Counted from the first letter of the stretch, positions 52,470 through 64,000 are shown. The stretch: DNA of 64,000 nt from Adiantum capillus-veneris (GCA_014529385.2 CM043966.1:84995087-85059086), one strand, 5' to 3'. Translations and numbers: made by a program. Notes: generated by a model not told the origin, from the sequence alone.

Positions 52470-53500
52470 CTACCCTTGCTCCTCTTGAGCCCTGACATTT
52501 TGTCTTGCACGTGCAGGTCCATCTTCTTGGAAGACAACTCTTCTAATCTCCTCAACCCTCTCTGGTTTAGAATGACATTAAAGTGAACATCATTGCAGCG
52601 GACAACCTTTCTGGATTCGGGATCCCAAAGTCTGTACCCCATCTCACCAGAATTACCATAGCCTAGAAAGATGCACTTTCTACTCTTTGGCTCAAGTTTG
52701 TTCCTAAATTCCTTTGGAACGTGAGTATATGCCTCACAGCCAAAGACTCTGAGATGCTTGTATGAGGGCATTTTGCCTGACCATACCATCTCTGGCACTG
52801 AATCCTTCTGCAAAACCTTGCTAGGAGATCTATTTACAAGATGAACAGTTGTTGATACAGCTTCAGCCCAAAACCCATTTGGCAGTTGTGCATTAGACAA
52901 CATACTTCTGACGTTCTCTTGTATGGTCCTATTCATCCTCTCAGCAACACCATTTTGAGGAGGATTGTAAGGAGCAGTAAGTTCACGTTTTATACCTTTT
53001 GACTCACAAAAGTCCTGAAAGGCCTTTGAAACATACTCTCCACCATTGTCAGTGCATAAGCATTTAAGCTTCTTGCCACTCTGATTCTCCACAAGTGTCA
53101 CAAACGTTTTGAAAACACTAAACGCTTCATCCTTGTGCTTGAGAAAGTAAACCCATACTTTCCTCGAGTAATCATCTATAAATTTCATAAAGTAAGAAGC
53201 TCCCCCTAGAGATAGGTTAGGCATAGGTCCACACAAATCACTATGAACAAGTGCCAACTGTGTATCTCTTCTACTGCTTCTATGCTTATGTGGCTGCTGT
53301 GTTTTCTTACCATACAGACAATGTTCACAGAATTCAAAATCATTAAATGAAAAGCCAGGCAAATAACCAGAACGAGACAAGATTTCCATTCCCTTCTTGG
53401 ACATATGTCCTAACCGGCTATGCCACAAAGAAACGTTCGGTTGCTCGGTTACATTGATTACATTTTTCGAGACATTTGATACATAAATCATGTAAAGTCC
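52470..53500 (-). pseudogene. pol: Copia 1 integrase
   Basis: Open from a TGA at 53501-53503 onward. It has the pre-integrase zinc finger WHSRLGHMS...FCEHCLYGK, then catalytic D in LVHSDLCGP, D in CTDNGGEY and E in PQNGVAERMNRT, with a FLGY GEMGYRLWDP C-terminal block. It is complete in sequence but out of frame with RT. Confidence 0.93.
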
Positions 53501-54760
53501 TCAAAACTTTACTCCATGTGCTACTGTCATAGAACCCTTGGATATCTTCCACATGTTCTGTCCAAAAGTGGTGACGTAGCCAGCATCATCAAGTAAACCT
53601 GTGTAGATCAAGCTCTTTGTAATTGCGGGAACATGTCTCACATTCTTCAGCATGAAAGAAGAGCCATTCTGAAACTTCAATTGAACATCTCCAACACCTA
53701 AGATCTCACATGTCTGCCCATTGCCTAGCCGAACATGATCTTTAGTGGTCACATAAGAGGTAAACCACTCCTTGTTTGGAGACACATGAAGTGATGCCCT
53801 TGAGTCTATAATCCAGTCACTCAGTGCATTTCCATCAGATGCTGTAAGAAGAGCTGAGTCCATTGTATTCTTCAAGAAGTAGATGTCTCCTGACATTAGA
53901 CTGTCATCCTCTGCAACAGTGTTTGTCACATTTATTTCTTGAATCTTCACTGAGGACTTGTTCTTTTCACCATGGTCTTCAGCTTTCTCTTTGCCTTTTT
54001 CTGCTTTCCATGCTCTGCAGTCTCTTTTCATGTGACCCTTCTTGCCACAATGGTAGCATTCTATGTCACTCTTGCCTTTAGCATTGCGGGACTTGCTACG
54101 AGACTGATTCCTCTTTCCACCTTTGTACTTTTCTTTGGTCCTTCCCCTAACAACTAAGGTTGTTCCTTTGCCTTTGTCCATTGTCTTTCTATTGGTTTCT
54201 TCAGTAAGCAGACTTCCTTCTACACCTGCTATGTTCAAACCATCTGGAGGTGCAGAATTACTCAAAGCTGTGCGAAAAGTGTCCCAACTTTCCGGCAATG
54301 TGATCAACAGGAACATAGCTCTAACAGGTTCATCAAACTTGACACCTTGAGCTGACAACTGACTATAGATTGTGTTGAATTCATTCAGATGATTGGACAT
54401 AGGTATCCCTTCTTTCATCTTCAAGTCAACAAGCTTCTTAAGCCAGTATACCTGTGAAGCTGCACTCTGCTTCTCATAAAGATCACTCAGCTTTAACCAT
54501 GCTTGATAAGCCGACATCTCGTCTGCTACATTGAAGTAAACGCTTTCTGCCAAAGTCAACATAATGGTAGAAAGTGCCCATTCATCCATTTCACTCCATT
54601 CATCTTCGTCCATATCTTCTAGTTTTATCCCTTTGAGCTTTATAGGTTTTATCTGCTTCTTTTGTACCAACACGTGCCAAATCTGCTTCTTCCACAATGG
54701 GAAATTGGTTCCATCCAGCTTCTTGATATTGTAAAGAGCAGTGTCCTGTGATCCAGCCAT
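53501..54760 (-). pseudogene. gag: Copia 1 gag and protease
   Basis: Starts MAGSQDTALYNIKKLDGTNF. It has the UBN2-type Copia gag (WSEMDEWALSTIMLTLAESV), a zinc knuckle CYHCGKKGHMKRDC and the protease motif. The protease reads DWIIDSRASLHVS, where the family has DSGA; the G to R change should inactivate it. The ORF ends in a single TGA, after which integrase continues in the same frame. Confidence 0.93.
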
Positions 54761-55837
54761 AGCTACACTTCATAGTAGTTTACTTTCCTGGGAAAAATTC
54801 GGCAGAGTTTCCCCTGTAAACTGACCTCTGAACCAATATCAACCTGTCAAATGAACCAAGAAAGCTTCAGATTTTGCATAAATTTTGGCAGAGTCTCCTT
54901 TGTAAAATGGCTCTGGTGTACTCAAAAACAGACCAAAAAATAGCTCAAAAAACATTGTGTCTCTAACACTGTAAGCTGTGGGTAAACCTGCCCTGCACCT
55001 GTATTGACTCTCACTGTCCTGTCACTGTCCTGTAAGCATAGACTGCGACAATGCCTCAACGGCAGTAAAGCAAAGATGCAATCCCAACTGTCTAACTCAC
55101 AGTCAATACATCCTAGCTGCCTATCTAAGGGTGCTCGAGGGATCGCTCCAAGACCTGTATCACCGAAAGGATCTCAACATTCGAGAATCCCCCAGCTCAA
55201 TAAAACCTCACTCAACCCTCAACAAAGGCTGCAGTAAATCTGACAGTACATAGACTTCCCACAAAGTCATACATCCACAAATTTCTCACTGTATGTTGTA
55301 ACCGCTGCGGCGGTTGTTTGCTGCGTGACTCACAGCCAGCAAACCCTCAACAGGCATACATCATCTCTGACAATACATCCCATGTGGAAGTACCTGCAAT
55401 GTCAAGATGAAATCTGGAATATCAAGCAGCAAGCACAAGCTACCTGATGAACTAGTGGATGTCGCCTATAGTCTGTGTGTAGATGCGCCCGTGTCGTATG
55501 TGACACACCTCCAAGAACTGTGAGTCGTCCTTCGATGTGTAGACAGCCACAAATCAACACTCTGGGAGTGTCGATATCCTCAGCACCTCCAGTCGTAGAC
55601 CGAAAACCCCAAATTTGCAGAGTTGCATCTGCACCTGCTGAGACCACGTAGTCGAAAATGGCCTGCGTAGAACTTTGTCAAAGCCGAACAGTGACCGAGA
55701 TGACCTCAGAATGAAATTCTGGCAACACCAAGTCCTTCGAACTCTCCCACGAGATTTGGGGCCGTGTCTTCGCCTGTCGAATTTCACTCCAATCTGAGTT
55801 GGTGACTCTAGCCTTCTGCAGTGCTGCCCCGAGCCTC
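54761..55837 (-). other. Copia 1 leader between primer-binding site and gag
   Basis: About 1.08 kb without a recognisable gene. It is much longer than usual for a Copia leader. Small open frames exist (for example one at 55402-55647) but have no convincing homology. Confidence 0.6.
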
Positions 55838-55857
55838 GATCTGAGCTCTGATAACAG
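55838..55857 (-). other. Copia 1 primer-binding site
   Basis: In element sense TGTTATCAGAGCTC begins two bases after the LTR end. It matches TGGTATCAGAGC, the initiator-Met tRNA site of plant Copia elements, with one mismatch. Confidence 0.8.
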
Positions 55858-55858
55858 T

Positions 55859-56032
55859 TGAAGGAGTACAAGCGGAAGTGCGACGCGAGAGAGAGAGTGC
55901 GAGAAGAAGAGCACGATGATATGGTGTACTCGCTCTACTGTAATGTGTAGAGCATACTGAGTTCTTATTAGGTTTTTACAAAAGAATATGTGTACATACC
56001 TGGGCGACCACATTGGGCTTTATACCCCAACA
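55859..56032 (-). repeat. Copia 1 5' LTR
   Basis: 174 bp, starting TGTTGGGGTATAAAGCCC in element sense. Followed on the plus strand by the CAAAG duplication. Confidence 0.93.
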
Positions 56033-57149
56033 CAAAGTTGATGGACCAATACATTTTCATCAAAACAGTCATTTCTTATGTTTTGTTGCATAAAAATAAG
56101 ATTATGAATTTTTGTAGGACTTGAGATAAATTCCCTAGTTAACTTCAATGGGTTGGTGATCTGAACATATGATTGCTTCTCACTCACTATTTTTTATTTT
56201 GCCAAAAGAAATATGTACAAAAAAGTTGAATTTTTACCATTCTGCAAACCTATCATCAAAGTTTCTATAGCCACGCTCAATACAAATAATATATGCATGT
56301 TTTCTTAGTTCCCTATTGTCCTTTAGGCTCATAAGGATCCATGGAGAATTTCAAAAGAATAATACATCTCTTACCAAGGGGAATCTTGGGGACCAAGACG
56401 AAGTGCTAAATACAGCAAACATTTAAAAACTGGGTTCAACATTATGAGTTGTAGAATCCCATAGAAACTATTCAATATCTAGCCAAATTTGATCCTTATG
56501 ACTAGATATGGTTACTACCTACAAAATGTATGTAGTTGTCACAAGAAACTAACAATATTGAAAAAGCTATACTTGATATACTAGAATGTCTCGTTTTCTT
56601 CTATAATTGAAAAAATCAACCATCGTTGTCCACTATGAAAAATAGGGTATTAGGTGCCCCAAAACTCAAGGAATATTAGCCTTATGTTACCATATGCGAC
56701 ATAGAAAATCAAAACTGCATTTAGATATCATGAAAGCCACCCAAAAAATCATAGAAGAGCTAAAATTGGCTAAAAAACAGGATTGGACCATTTTTGTAAT
56801 TTGGTCATAACTTACAACTTTAACATTTATTTCTCCCTAGAAGCATCAAGACATGTTGAGGACTACTAAAGATAGTTCTCTAGAATTATAGACCTCACAA
56901 ACATGAATTCTAGAGTGGTATAGTTGCAAAAAGCCAAAAACAGGACCCGTTTTTTCACACAGTTAAATGTTGTGCAAGGACAAGGTTAAAGATGAAATTG
57001 ATATTCCAAAAAAATTTCGAGTTTTTTTCAGCTCATGAGAAAACTTTCTAGATAGATAGCACCTCAAAATCCATTTTGAAAATCTTGACATAATTCAAGG
57101 CAAATGGTCACTTAACAGGACATAAAAGTGTCCCATTACCAACCTAGTG

Positions 57150-58300
57150 TTAATTGATATAAGTGGCCAAGTGATCAGTGGAGTATTAACTCAAGAAGGT
57201 TGGTCAATGGCTTATGAATCAGATAAGCTATGTCCCCATGAGCTAAACTATCCTACTCATGGTTTAGAACTATTGACAGTTGTCCATGCTCTTAAATTCT
57301 AGCATCATTATTTATTGGGATGGAGATTTGAATTACAGACCGACCATAAGAGCCTTAAGTGGATTTACACTCAACCAGATCTAGACATGCGACAAGTGTT
57401 GGATGGAATTACTATGTGAGTATGACTTTGGAATCACTTATTCACTAGGAAAAGAAAACTTAGTAGCATATGCCCTAAGTAAGAGGAGCACAATAGCAGT
57501 TGTAGCTACTTCTTCAACTTCTTTAATTGATCGTGTACAAATGGCTATGCCTGAAGACAACCATTTTAGGAAGATTCACTCTCTTTTGACCCTAGAATCT
57601 TGAATAGAGAAACGAGATCGTCAAGTTAAATTTCTCTATGTTGAAGGAGGAGATCTATACTTCAACACTCCCTTTGTATTTCTAATAAAAGTGATCTCAG
57701 ACTTCAAATTCTTTATGAAGCACATGATATATGGGCATCGTTAGACATCCTAGTTACATAAATACTTATGCTACCTAAAGAAGAACTTTCTTTTGGCCAA
57801 GATTAAAGAGAGATGTTCTTAATTATGTCGCTCAATGTTAACTTGTCAACACATCAAAGCTAAGCAAGTTTGCTATCGTGGTTAACTTCATCCTATCAAT
57901 GCACCCAAATGAAATGGGATTGTATATCCATGGGTTTCATCAATGGACTTTCTATGTCACTTGGTTACAATTCTATTTTTGTGGTGGTTGATATGTTCAC
58001 AAAGATGTCACATCTATTTCTAGTAAACACCACCTCTACAACCAAATATATAGCCCAAGTTTCCTGAAAAGTGTTTTTTTGTATTATGGATTAGTCCATC
58101 ATATAGTCTTTGATTGGGACGCAAAGTTCACTTCCAAATTCTAGAAATTTTTATTTACCACTACAAGTATTCAGCTAGCCTTTAGTACAACATATCATCC
58201 TTAGACTGATGGTCGAATAGAACGCGCCAACCGATTATTAAAGACATGCTAAGAGCTTATTACATGCACGAACATAATAACACAATAAATTCAAAATCAA
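57150..58300 (+). pseudogene. pol: Old Gypsy pol relic, 3' part (RNase H and integrase)
   Basis: Directly after the TTAA the sequence reads LIDISGQVISGVLTQEGW, a Gypsy RNase H start, then HELNYPTHGLELLTVVHAL, QTDHKSLKW and the LGKEN region. From about 57780 eroded integrase follows: DVLNYV, CQHIKAKQ, SMDFL, TYHP and ANR-like pieces. Stops throughout. It continues the relic that ends at 50339. Confidence 0.78.
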
Positions 58301-59400
58301 GCATGACGTAAGTAAAAAACCATCATGAAAACATTTCCCAATTATATAAGTATGCTTTTGGCATTAAGTTCCTCATGAAATGCCTTCCCCCTCTCAAGTC
58401 AAAATCCTCCTAGACAACTAGGAGTTATAGGTGAAATGCATGGGCAATCAAGAGGTGCCTAAGTACAAGGCTGTGTAATGTGGTCGTATTCATGCTTTTG
58501 CAAGATATGCATGGAGAAATTAATGTTGTGCAAGATGGGGGCTATAAGACTTATGTGCTTATGGGTATTGGCTATCAAGGTTTTTGGTATTCTAAGCATT
58601 GAGATAGCAGATTGAACAACCATTATCAATGTAGCTTCAATTGCAGTTGATGCGCCCTCTCTTTTATAGATAGTTGAAAGAAGTCTTTGGTGGCACTTGG
58701 TGAAGTGATGGTTGTCTTGGGAAGCAAAATTTTCTTGGTTTTTGAAGGGTCTAGCTTCTCTTGTGTGGGTAGAGTTGGCCTTGGCTTGGTATTGGGAATC
58801 CGAATTTGAATGCTATGAGCTTGTGCTTGGACCAACTGCATCGGTATCCAGATGTCTCTGGGACAATGGGTGGAAAGCTCATATTTTTTTGTGATGTTCC
58901 TTTGTTTTTGGAGTGGTTAGAGGCTTGTATGTAGTGTCTGACTGTGTCCTTGGAACCTAAGACTTGGCCTTGTTGTGCTTGGATGACTTTTTTGGAATCC
59001 ACATTTCTCGTGTTCCTGAGGCAGGTGTGTTCACTTGTCTTGGGTGACCTAGGGTGTTTGGGTTGTATAACCTTTGGCTTTGAGGCTGAGGTTCTTTCTT
59101 TCTTGATCCATATCTCCAAATTTTTGAGTTGGCTCTTTGTTAGCGATATTTGTCAAGTGGGTTGGTCATGGTGAGGTAGTCGTAAAGATGTTGTTTGGCT
59201 TGTGCTTGGTGAATCCTTGGAGGTCAAAGCGGCTTTGCTTTGAGTGGGGGTGGATTTGATAACCGTTTCTCATGGTACCCACTTCTTTGCTTCCTTGGTC
59301 ATTTGCTACTTGCCTTGATCTTGGGTATCCATTGTTGGTGCTTTTCTTGACATCTTTTGATTAGGGCTGAGTGCTTTGTGAGCTAGCTCCTTGTATAGAC
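58301..59400. other. No recognisable gene
   Basis: The first 300 bp may be the C-terminal end of the Gypsy relic. From 58640 the plus strand is rich in TTGG/CTTG motifs and has short open frames on both strands without known domains. Confidence 0.35.
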
Positions 59401-59751
59401 TGTGAGAAATGATATTGCCTTGTGCTCTTTGTAAAGAATGAGGATGCAAGAGAGCTACACAAGACAAGCACAAAGCACACAGAGATGGAAAGCTTCTTCT
59501 TCTTCTTCACAGAAAAGAGAGTACAAAATGACTAAGTGCTAAAGCTGAAAAGTAGCACATATGTACATGCGGTCACTAAGTGTGAACTCGCTAGAAGAGT
59601 ACTAGGCTGGCACTATAAGTGTAGTCCAGCTGTAGAATCACTGGCAGAGATCCTCCGTGTCGGTCACCTAACGCGCCAGTGAGTAAATGCCGTAAGCGGC
59701 CAAGACCCGTAGTGGATGCCAGCTCAAGGTGTAGAGCTTGACATCTCAACA
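59401..59751 (-). repeat. Copia 2 3' LTR
   Basis: In element sense it starts TGTTGAGATGTC right after the polypurine tract GAGGGGGAG (59752-59760) and probably ends ATTTCTCACA at 59401. The outer boundary is a guess because the other LTR is outside the window. A GAAGAAGAAGAAG run lies near 59495. Confidence 0.7.
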
Positions 59752-60302
59752 CTCCCCCTCGAGCTCTGCATGTCGCAGAGTCCAAGCATAGTCCGGAAAC
59801 GTCGAAGCTTCTCAGCTTTGAGGGCCTTGGTAAAGATATCCGCTATCTGCTCCTCTGTGCTGACGTAGACAAAGTCGATGTCGCCCGCCAACACTCGCTC
59901 TCGAACGTAGTGGTAATGGACCTCTATGTGTTTGGTCCTAGCATGGAACACTGGGTTCCTAGCCAGCTGCATGCTGCTGAGGTTGTCACAATGAATGACA
60001 ATCTGCTGGTCCACCTGCACTCCCAAGTCCTCAAGTAATGTGCGTAGCCAAGCTACCTCGCACGCCGCAACTGCTGCACCTCTGTACTCGGCCTCTGTGC
60101 TCAATAAAGCAACCGTAGGCTGCTTTTTGCTGCTCCAAGTAACAGCAGCACTCCCAAAAGAGAACATGAAGCCACTCGTAGATCTCCTATCAACAATGCT
60201 ACCTGCCCAATCTGCATCTGTATACCCATACAATGCTAATGGTGCATCTGCTGCATAGAACAATGCGTAGTCAAGAGTCCCTTGCACATACCTAAGTGTG
60301 CG
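59724..60302 (-). pseudogene. pol: Copia 2 RNase H
   Basis: After the TGA at 60303-60305: RTLRYVQGTLDYAL, LYGYTDADWAGSIVDRRS, LLSTEAEYRGAA, HCDNLSSMQLARNPVFH and TKHIEVHYHYVRE. All catalytic acidic residues (DAD, EAEY, CDN) are present. It ends at 59724, inside the LTR boundary, as is usual. Confidence 0.93.
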
Positions 60303-61637
60303 TCATACTCCATCCAAATGTGGCTTCCTCGGAAGCTGCATGAACTGACTCTCCAAGCCTACTGTGTAGCTCAAGTCTGGCCTTGTGATAGTCAAGTAGA
60401 TTAGACTACCCACAATCTTCCTGTACATGTTGACATCCTCAACAACATCACCCTTCTCTGCACTCAGCTTTGCATTCACATCCAAGGGAATAGAAATCGG
60501 CTTACAATCAGCCATACCATACTTTGACAACATGTCCAAAGCATATTGTCTCTGTGACAGCCATACACCCTCTGGAGTCCTGATCACCTCAATGCCAAGA
60601 AAGTAGCGCAACTCGCCCAAATCTTTCATTTCAAACTCCTGTTTGAGAAGACCCTTCACATGGTCAATCTCCATAGCATTGTCACCAACAATAATAAGGT
60701 CATCTACATATATGGTAATGACCACAATCCCCACATCACTCTCACGTACATAGAGTGAATGATCAGCATGAGCTCTCCTAAAACCAATACTGACAAGATA
60801 CTTGGCAATCCTGTCATACCATGCTCTAGAGCCCTGCTTCAAACCATACAAAGCTTTGAGAAGTCTGCATACATAATCTGGGTAACCTGGATCGACATAA
60901 CCAGGTGGCTGATCCATATACACTTCCTCTTGCAACTCACCATTCAAGAAGGCATTCTTTACATCCATTTGATGCATAATCCATCCTCTAGATGCAGCCA
61001 CTGCTATGACAGCTCTCACAGTCGTCATCTTTGCCACTGGAGCAAAGGTCTCCTCATAGTCTATGCCATACGTCTGTGCATAACCCTTTGCGACCAGCCT
61101 TGCCTTGTGACGCTCAATGTTACCATCAGCCTTATGCTTGGTTTTATACACCCATTTACAGCCAATAGCTTTCTTGCCACTTGGCAATGGCACCAACTCC
61201 CATGTGTCATTTGCTTCCAATGCAGCCATCTCTTCATTCATTGCATCATCCCAATGCACACTTCCAACTGCATCCTCAAAACATGTGGGCTCCACATCCT
61301 GTATCACCTTAGCCATGTAGGCTTGGTGATGCGCTAGATACCCATCATAAGTCAATTTCTGAACTGGATTTTTGACTCTATTAGATCTGCGCGGTCCTTG
61401 GTCACTCCTTTGCCCTCTAGCATCTTCTTGTACTTTCCTTACACCAGGTGTCCTGACAGCCGGAATTCCAAATTCCTCATCAAGACTTTGTTCAGAACCA
61501 TCTGAATCCATGTCTACATCTGAAAAACCTGATGATGCATCAACCATAAAGGGAGGTTCATCAACCTTTTCCTTTCCTTTTCGTGATACATTCCCTGTAC
61601 CTGTTGGTGGAGTAACCTGCGTACGTAGTCTACCATT
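60303..61637 (-). pseudogene. pol: Copia 2 reverse transcriptase
   Basis: Contains WELVPLPSGKKAIGCKW, KARLVAKGYAQ, FAPVAKMTTVR, MDVKNAFLNGEL, YGLKQGSRAWY and catalytic IYVDDLIIVGDN, then ELRYFLGIEV. Only the terminal TGA (60303) interrupts the junction with RNase H. In-frame with both neighbours. Confidence 0.94.
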
Positions 61638-64000
61638 TCATGGTTTCTCAACAGAGCCACGAGAAGAGGACTCTTGTGGTCCACTCAAAACCTGTGACTG
61701 TGGCCTCACATTTTGTACAACCACATCATCTTTTACATCAGCCCCAATAGTGCCATGTGCATTACTGTACCAGCTGCTCATCTCATCAAAGACTACATCT
61801 CTGCTCACTCGTAATTCTCGTGTAGTAGGATTGTAGCACCTGTACCCCTTTTGTTCAAGGGAATATCCCACAAGAATACATTTCTCTGCTTTAGGATCCA
61901 ATTTCCTACGCAACTCATCTGGTACATGCACGTAAGCTATGCAGCCAAACACTTTCAAGTGTGCCAAATCAGGCTTTGTACCTGTAAACTTTTCCTCAGG
62001 TGTTACATCATGCACCGCAACTGTAGGTGTCCTGTTCATAATGTACACAGCTGTATTTACAGCTTCAGCCCAGAAATGATGAGGCATGTTCTTCTCATTC
62101 ATCAATGCACGTGCAACCTCTGCAATGTGCCTGTTTTTCCTTTCTGCGACCCCATTCTGTTGTGGAGTATATCTGCATGTAAACTGCCTGTGTATACCAT
62201 CCATTCGTAGAAAATCTGAAAAATCATTGGAGAAGTACTCTCCCCCTCCATCTGACCTCAATGTCTTGATTTGCATATCTGTCTCCTTCTCAATCATGAC
62301 TTTGAAGTCTTGAAAGTGACCAAACACTTCACTTTTGTTACGCATGAAGTAGACCCATACTTTCCTTGTATGGTCATCAATGAAAGAGACATAATACCTG
62401 CAACCATGTATACTTGCAGTATCGGTTGGACCCCAAACATCTGTGTGCACCACCTCAAGTGGCCTTTTACATACATTGCGCTCATGTGGAAATGAGCCCT
62501 TTGACTGTTTTCCAAACTGGCATGCTGCACACACTTTATGCATACCATCCACCTTGAATTTGGGCAAACCTTTCACAATCTGTTTTGATTGCATGCTGCG
62601 CAATCTCTGCTCATTGACATGGCCAATGCGTTTGTGCCAAATGTCAACATCAGCCACAACACCTGTGCCCTGTGCAAATAATGCAGCTTTTACCTCAGGC
62701 ATGTCTACATTCAGCGTAAACATTCTGCCCACACATTTGCCCTCTGTGATCAGCTTACAACCATTCTGGAAATCTTCTACATAACAGCCATTTGGATTGA
62801 AGCGAACCTGCAAACCCTGCTCAACCATTTGTCCAACAGAAACAAGATTCTTTGTAATTTTTGGGACATGAAGTACATCTGCTAAGTACTTTGATTTCCC
62901 ACTCTTCGTATTTAGAGGTATGTCCCCTACATGAGCAATGGGGTGAGCTGTGTCATCTCCTGTCTGCACATAGCCTGACACATCTGGTTTGCGCATATCT
63001 CTAAACCACTCTCCACGAGACGTCATGTGATTAGAGGCACCTGAATCCACATACCAAACATCATCTTGGGTGGAATTCTCTGCAGTCATTGTATTCATTA
63101 CATGCTGCATAACAAACATGCGCTCATTTTTGCTGTCATCTGCATCTCTGCTAGTAGATGCATAGTTGCCCTGTTCTCTCTTTCTACTTGCTTTTCCCTT
63201 TGGACAGTCACGTGACATGTGACCTCTTTCACCACAAGTCCAACATTCTCTACTATCTGGAGTATGTTGCTGCCTGCTTGATCCTGCACCACGACCTCTT
63301 TGACTCCCCCTGCCTTGAGACTGGTTTCCCCTGCCACCTGTATTGTTTTGATTTGATTGACCTTCCAGAAATTGGCCCCTGCAACCCCTTGGGCCTCGAC
63401 CACGACCTCTACCTCTACCTCTGTTGGAGTTAGAATAGAAGGCCTGTTCAGAATTATTTCTGCCATGAGAAGAAGATGTGTCAAGGTTCTTCTCCTCAAG
63501 AATAAGCATAGAAATCAAATCTTGGAACACAGGGATGTCGTCTCTTGTATTCATGGAAGACCTAAAATGTACATACTCATCTCCTAGACCATCCAAGCAT
63601 GCACGGACCATGTCATCGTCTTCCACTGAGACTTTAATAGATCCAAGAGCCTCAATGATACTCTTGATCTTCAAGGCATAATCATTGATTGAGAGGTTGT
63701 TCCTCTTAACCTGATTTAGCTCCGACTTTAGTTGAAGCTTCCTGGCCTTGGTGTTCACCTCGAACACTCTGCCTAAGTTTCTCCATGCAATGGCGGGGGT
63801 TTCAGCATCCTGTAGATAGCCCATCATGCCATCTGTGATGCTCATAGACAGCCAATACATCACTTTGCTCTCGCCTTGTTGCCAGTCCCTCAAAGCTTTT
63901 CTTTGTTCTGCTGTAGCATTTGCCTCGGGAATCTCTGGTTCCTTTTCATTGTCTCCTTCTACATAGTCCCAATAACCTTTTCCTTTTAGGAAATTTGTTA
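61638..64000 (-). pseudogene. gag: Copia 2 gag, protease and integrase (5' end outside the window)
   Basis: The frame is open from the window edge to a TGA at 61638. Gag includes YWDYVEGD, then ALGSIKVSVEDDDMVRACLDG. RG/SQ-rich stretches (RGRGRGRG) precede a zinc knuckle CWTCGERGHMSRDC. Protease is intact: WYVDSGASNHMT. The integrase zinc finger is WHKRIGHVN...CAACQFGKQ, with catalytic D in VHTDVWGP, D in RSDGGGEY and E in QQNGVAERKNR. One stop separates it from RT. The N-terminus lies beyond 64000. Confidence 0.94.

Larger units (their letters stand above)
50530..56032 (-). mobile_element. Ty1/Copia retrotransposon 1 with short LTRs
   Basis: Bounded by a perfect 5-bp duplication CAAAG (50525-50529, 56033-56037) within the TTAA transposon. 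LTRs are 171 bp (50530-50700) and 174 bp (55859-56032), TGTTGG...CTTCA in element orientation, and differ at roughly ten sites. Coding order gag-protease-integrase-RT-RNase H is that of Copia. Two stops, one frameshift and an altered protease site make it non-functional. Confidence 0.95.
50340..57149 (+). mobile_element. TTAA-flanked DNA transposon, copy 2, carrying a nested Copia element
   Basis: TTAA at 50336-50339 and 57150-57153. Ends CACTAGGTTGGTAACC and the inverse of CACTAGGTTGGTAATGG, with GGACA...TGTCC boxes at both ends. Without the Copia insertion it is about 1.3 kb and aligns in inverted orientation with the copy at 3543-4881 along its whole length. No transposase. Confidence 0.88.
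59401..64000 (-). mobile_element. Ty1/Copia retrotransposon 2, 3' portion, runs off the window
   Basis: Left LTR about 59401-59751, then RNase H, RT, integrase, protease and gag in minus orientation, continuing past 64000. All coding parts share one frame, interrupted only by TGA codons at 61638 and 60303. It is much less decayed than Copia 1. Confidence 0.92.

Noticed and set aside
55402-55647. WD40-like string (VSAGADATLQIW) in the Copia 1 leader
   Set aside because: A single short resemblance without repeat units; likely chance.
1-64000. CRISPR arrays, rRNA genes, bacterial operons
   Set aside because: Tandem repeats here have no regular spacers, and all coding signals are eukaryotic transposons.

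Overview
This window is plant nuclear DNA made almost entirely of transposable elements. I see no intact host gene, no rRNA or tRNA gene and no CRISPR array. The evidence for a land plant is: Ty3/Gypsy elements with a second, archaeal-type RNase H (Tat-lineage hallmark), CACTA (En/Spm) transposons with TNP2, DUF4218, DUF4216 and Transposase_24 modules, Ty1/Copia elements, one with an initiator-Met-like primer site, and a captured plant HIPP-type gene. The species cannot be named. The unusual pol relic at 32.3-33.1 kb and the abundance of CT/GT microsatellites would fit a non-seed plant, but that is weak inference.

Region 1 (1-23,672, + strand) is two nested copies of one Tat-like Gypsy family with LTRs of about 2.7 kb. 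The outer element has LTR1 (cut by the window edge), a 5' internal half (1,351-7,287), a 3' internal half (18,580-20,957) and LTR4. The inner element (LTR2, internal region, LTR3; 7,288-18,579) sits in the outer pol gene. LTR1 pairs with LTR4, and LTR2 with LTR3, by shared variants. The outer copy carries four small ORFs between the primer-binding site and gag that form two paralogous pairs; the inner copy keeps only the first pair. All LTRs carry a TATA box, a well-formed leader intron signal and a CT microsatellite. The outer gag is interrupted by a 1.3-kb DNA transposon flanked by TTAA.

Region 2 (about 23.7-32.0 kb, mostly - strand) is a decayed CACTA transposon (right end at 31,995) with a 209-bp tandem repeat, a long CT/CA microsatellite field and a small MITE with a 9-bp target duplication. 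Region 3 (32-39.8 kb) holds Gypsy relics, a second member of the TTAA-flanked family and a second copy of the 9-bp-duplication MITE. Region 4 (39,816-45,665) is a complete CACTA transposon with terminal inverted repeats and a CTT target duplication. It lacks the catalytic transposase domain, but has two spliced minus-strand genes and a captured fragment of a heavy-metal-associated isoprenylated protein gene running from the metal-binding CxxC to the C-terminal prenylation box.

Region 5 (45.7-59.4 kb) is old Gypsy relics. Inside one of them a TTAA-flanked transposon is inserted, and inside that a Copia element with 171-174 bp LTRs and a perfect CAAAG duplication: a three-level nest. Region 6 (59.4-64.0 kb) is a younger minus-strand Copia element whose single reading frame is broken only by two stop codons and which runs off the window.

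The items most worth a second look are the paired pre-gag accessory ORFs, the HIPP gene captured by the CACTA element, the TTAA-targeting family with CACTAG ends, and the transposase derivative that fuses N- and C-terminal modules without the catalytic core.
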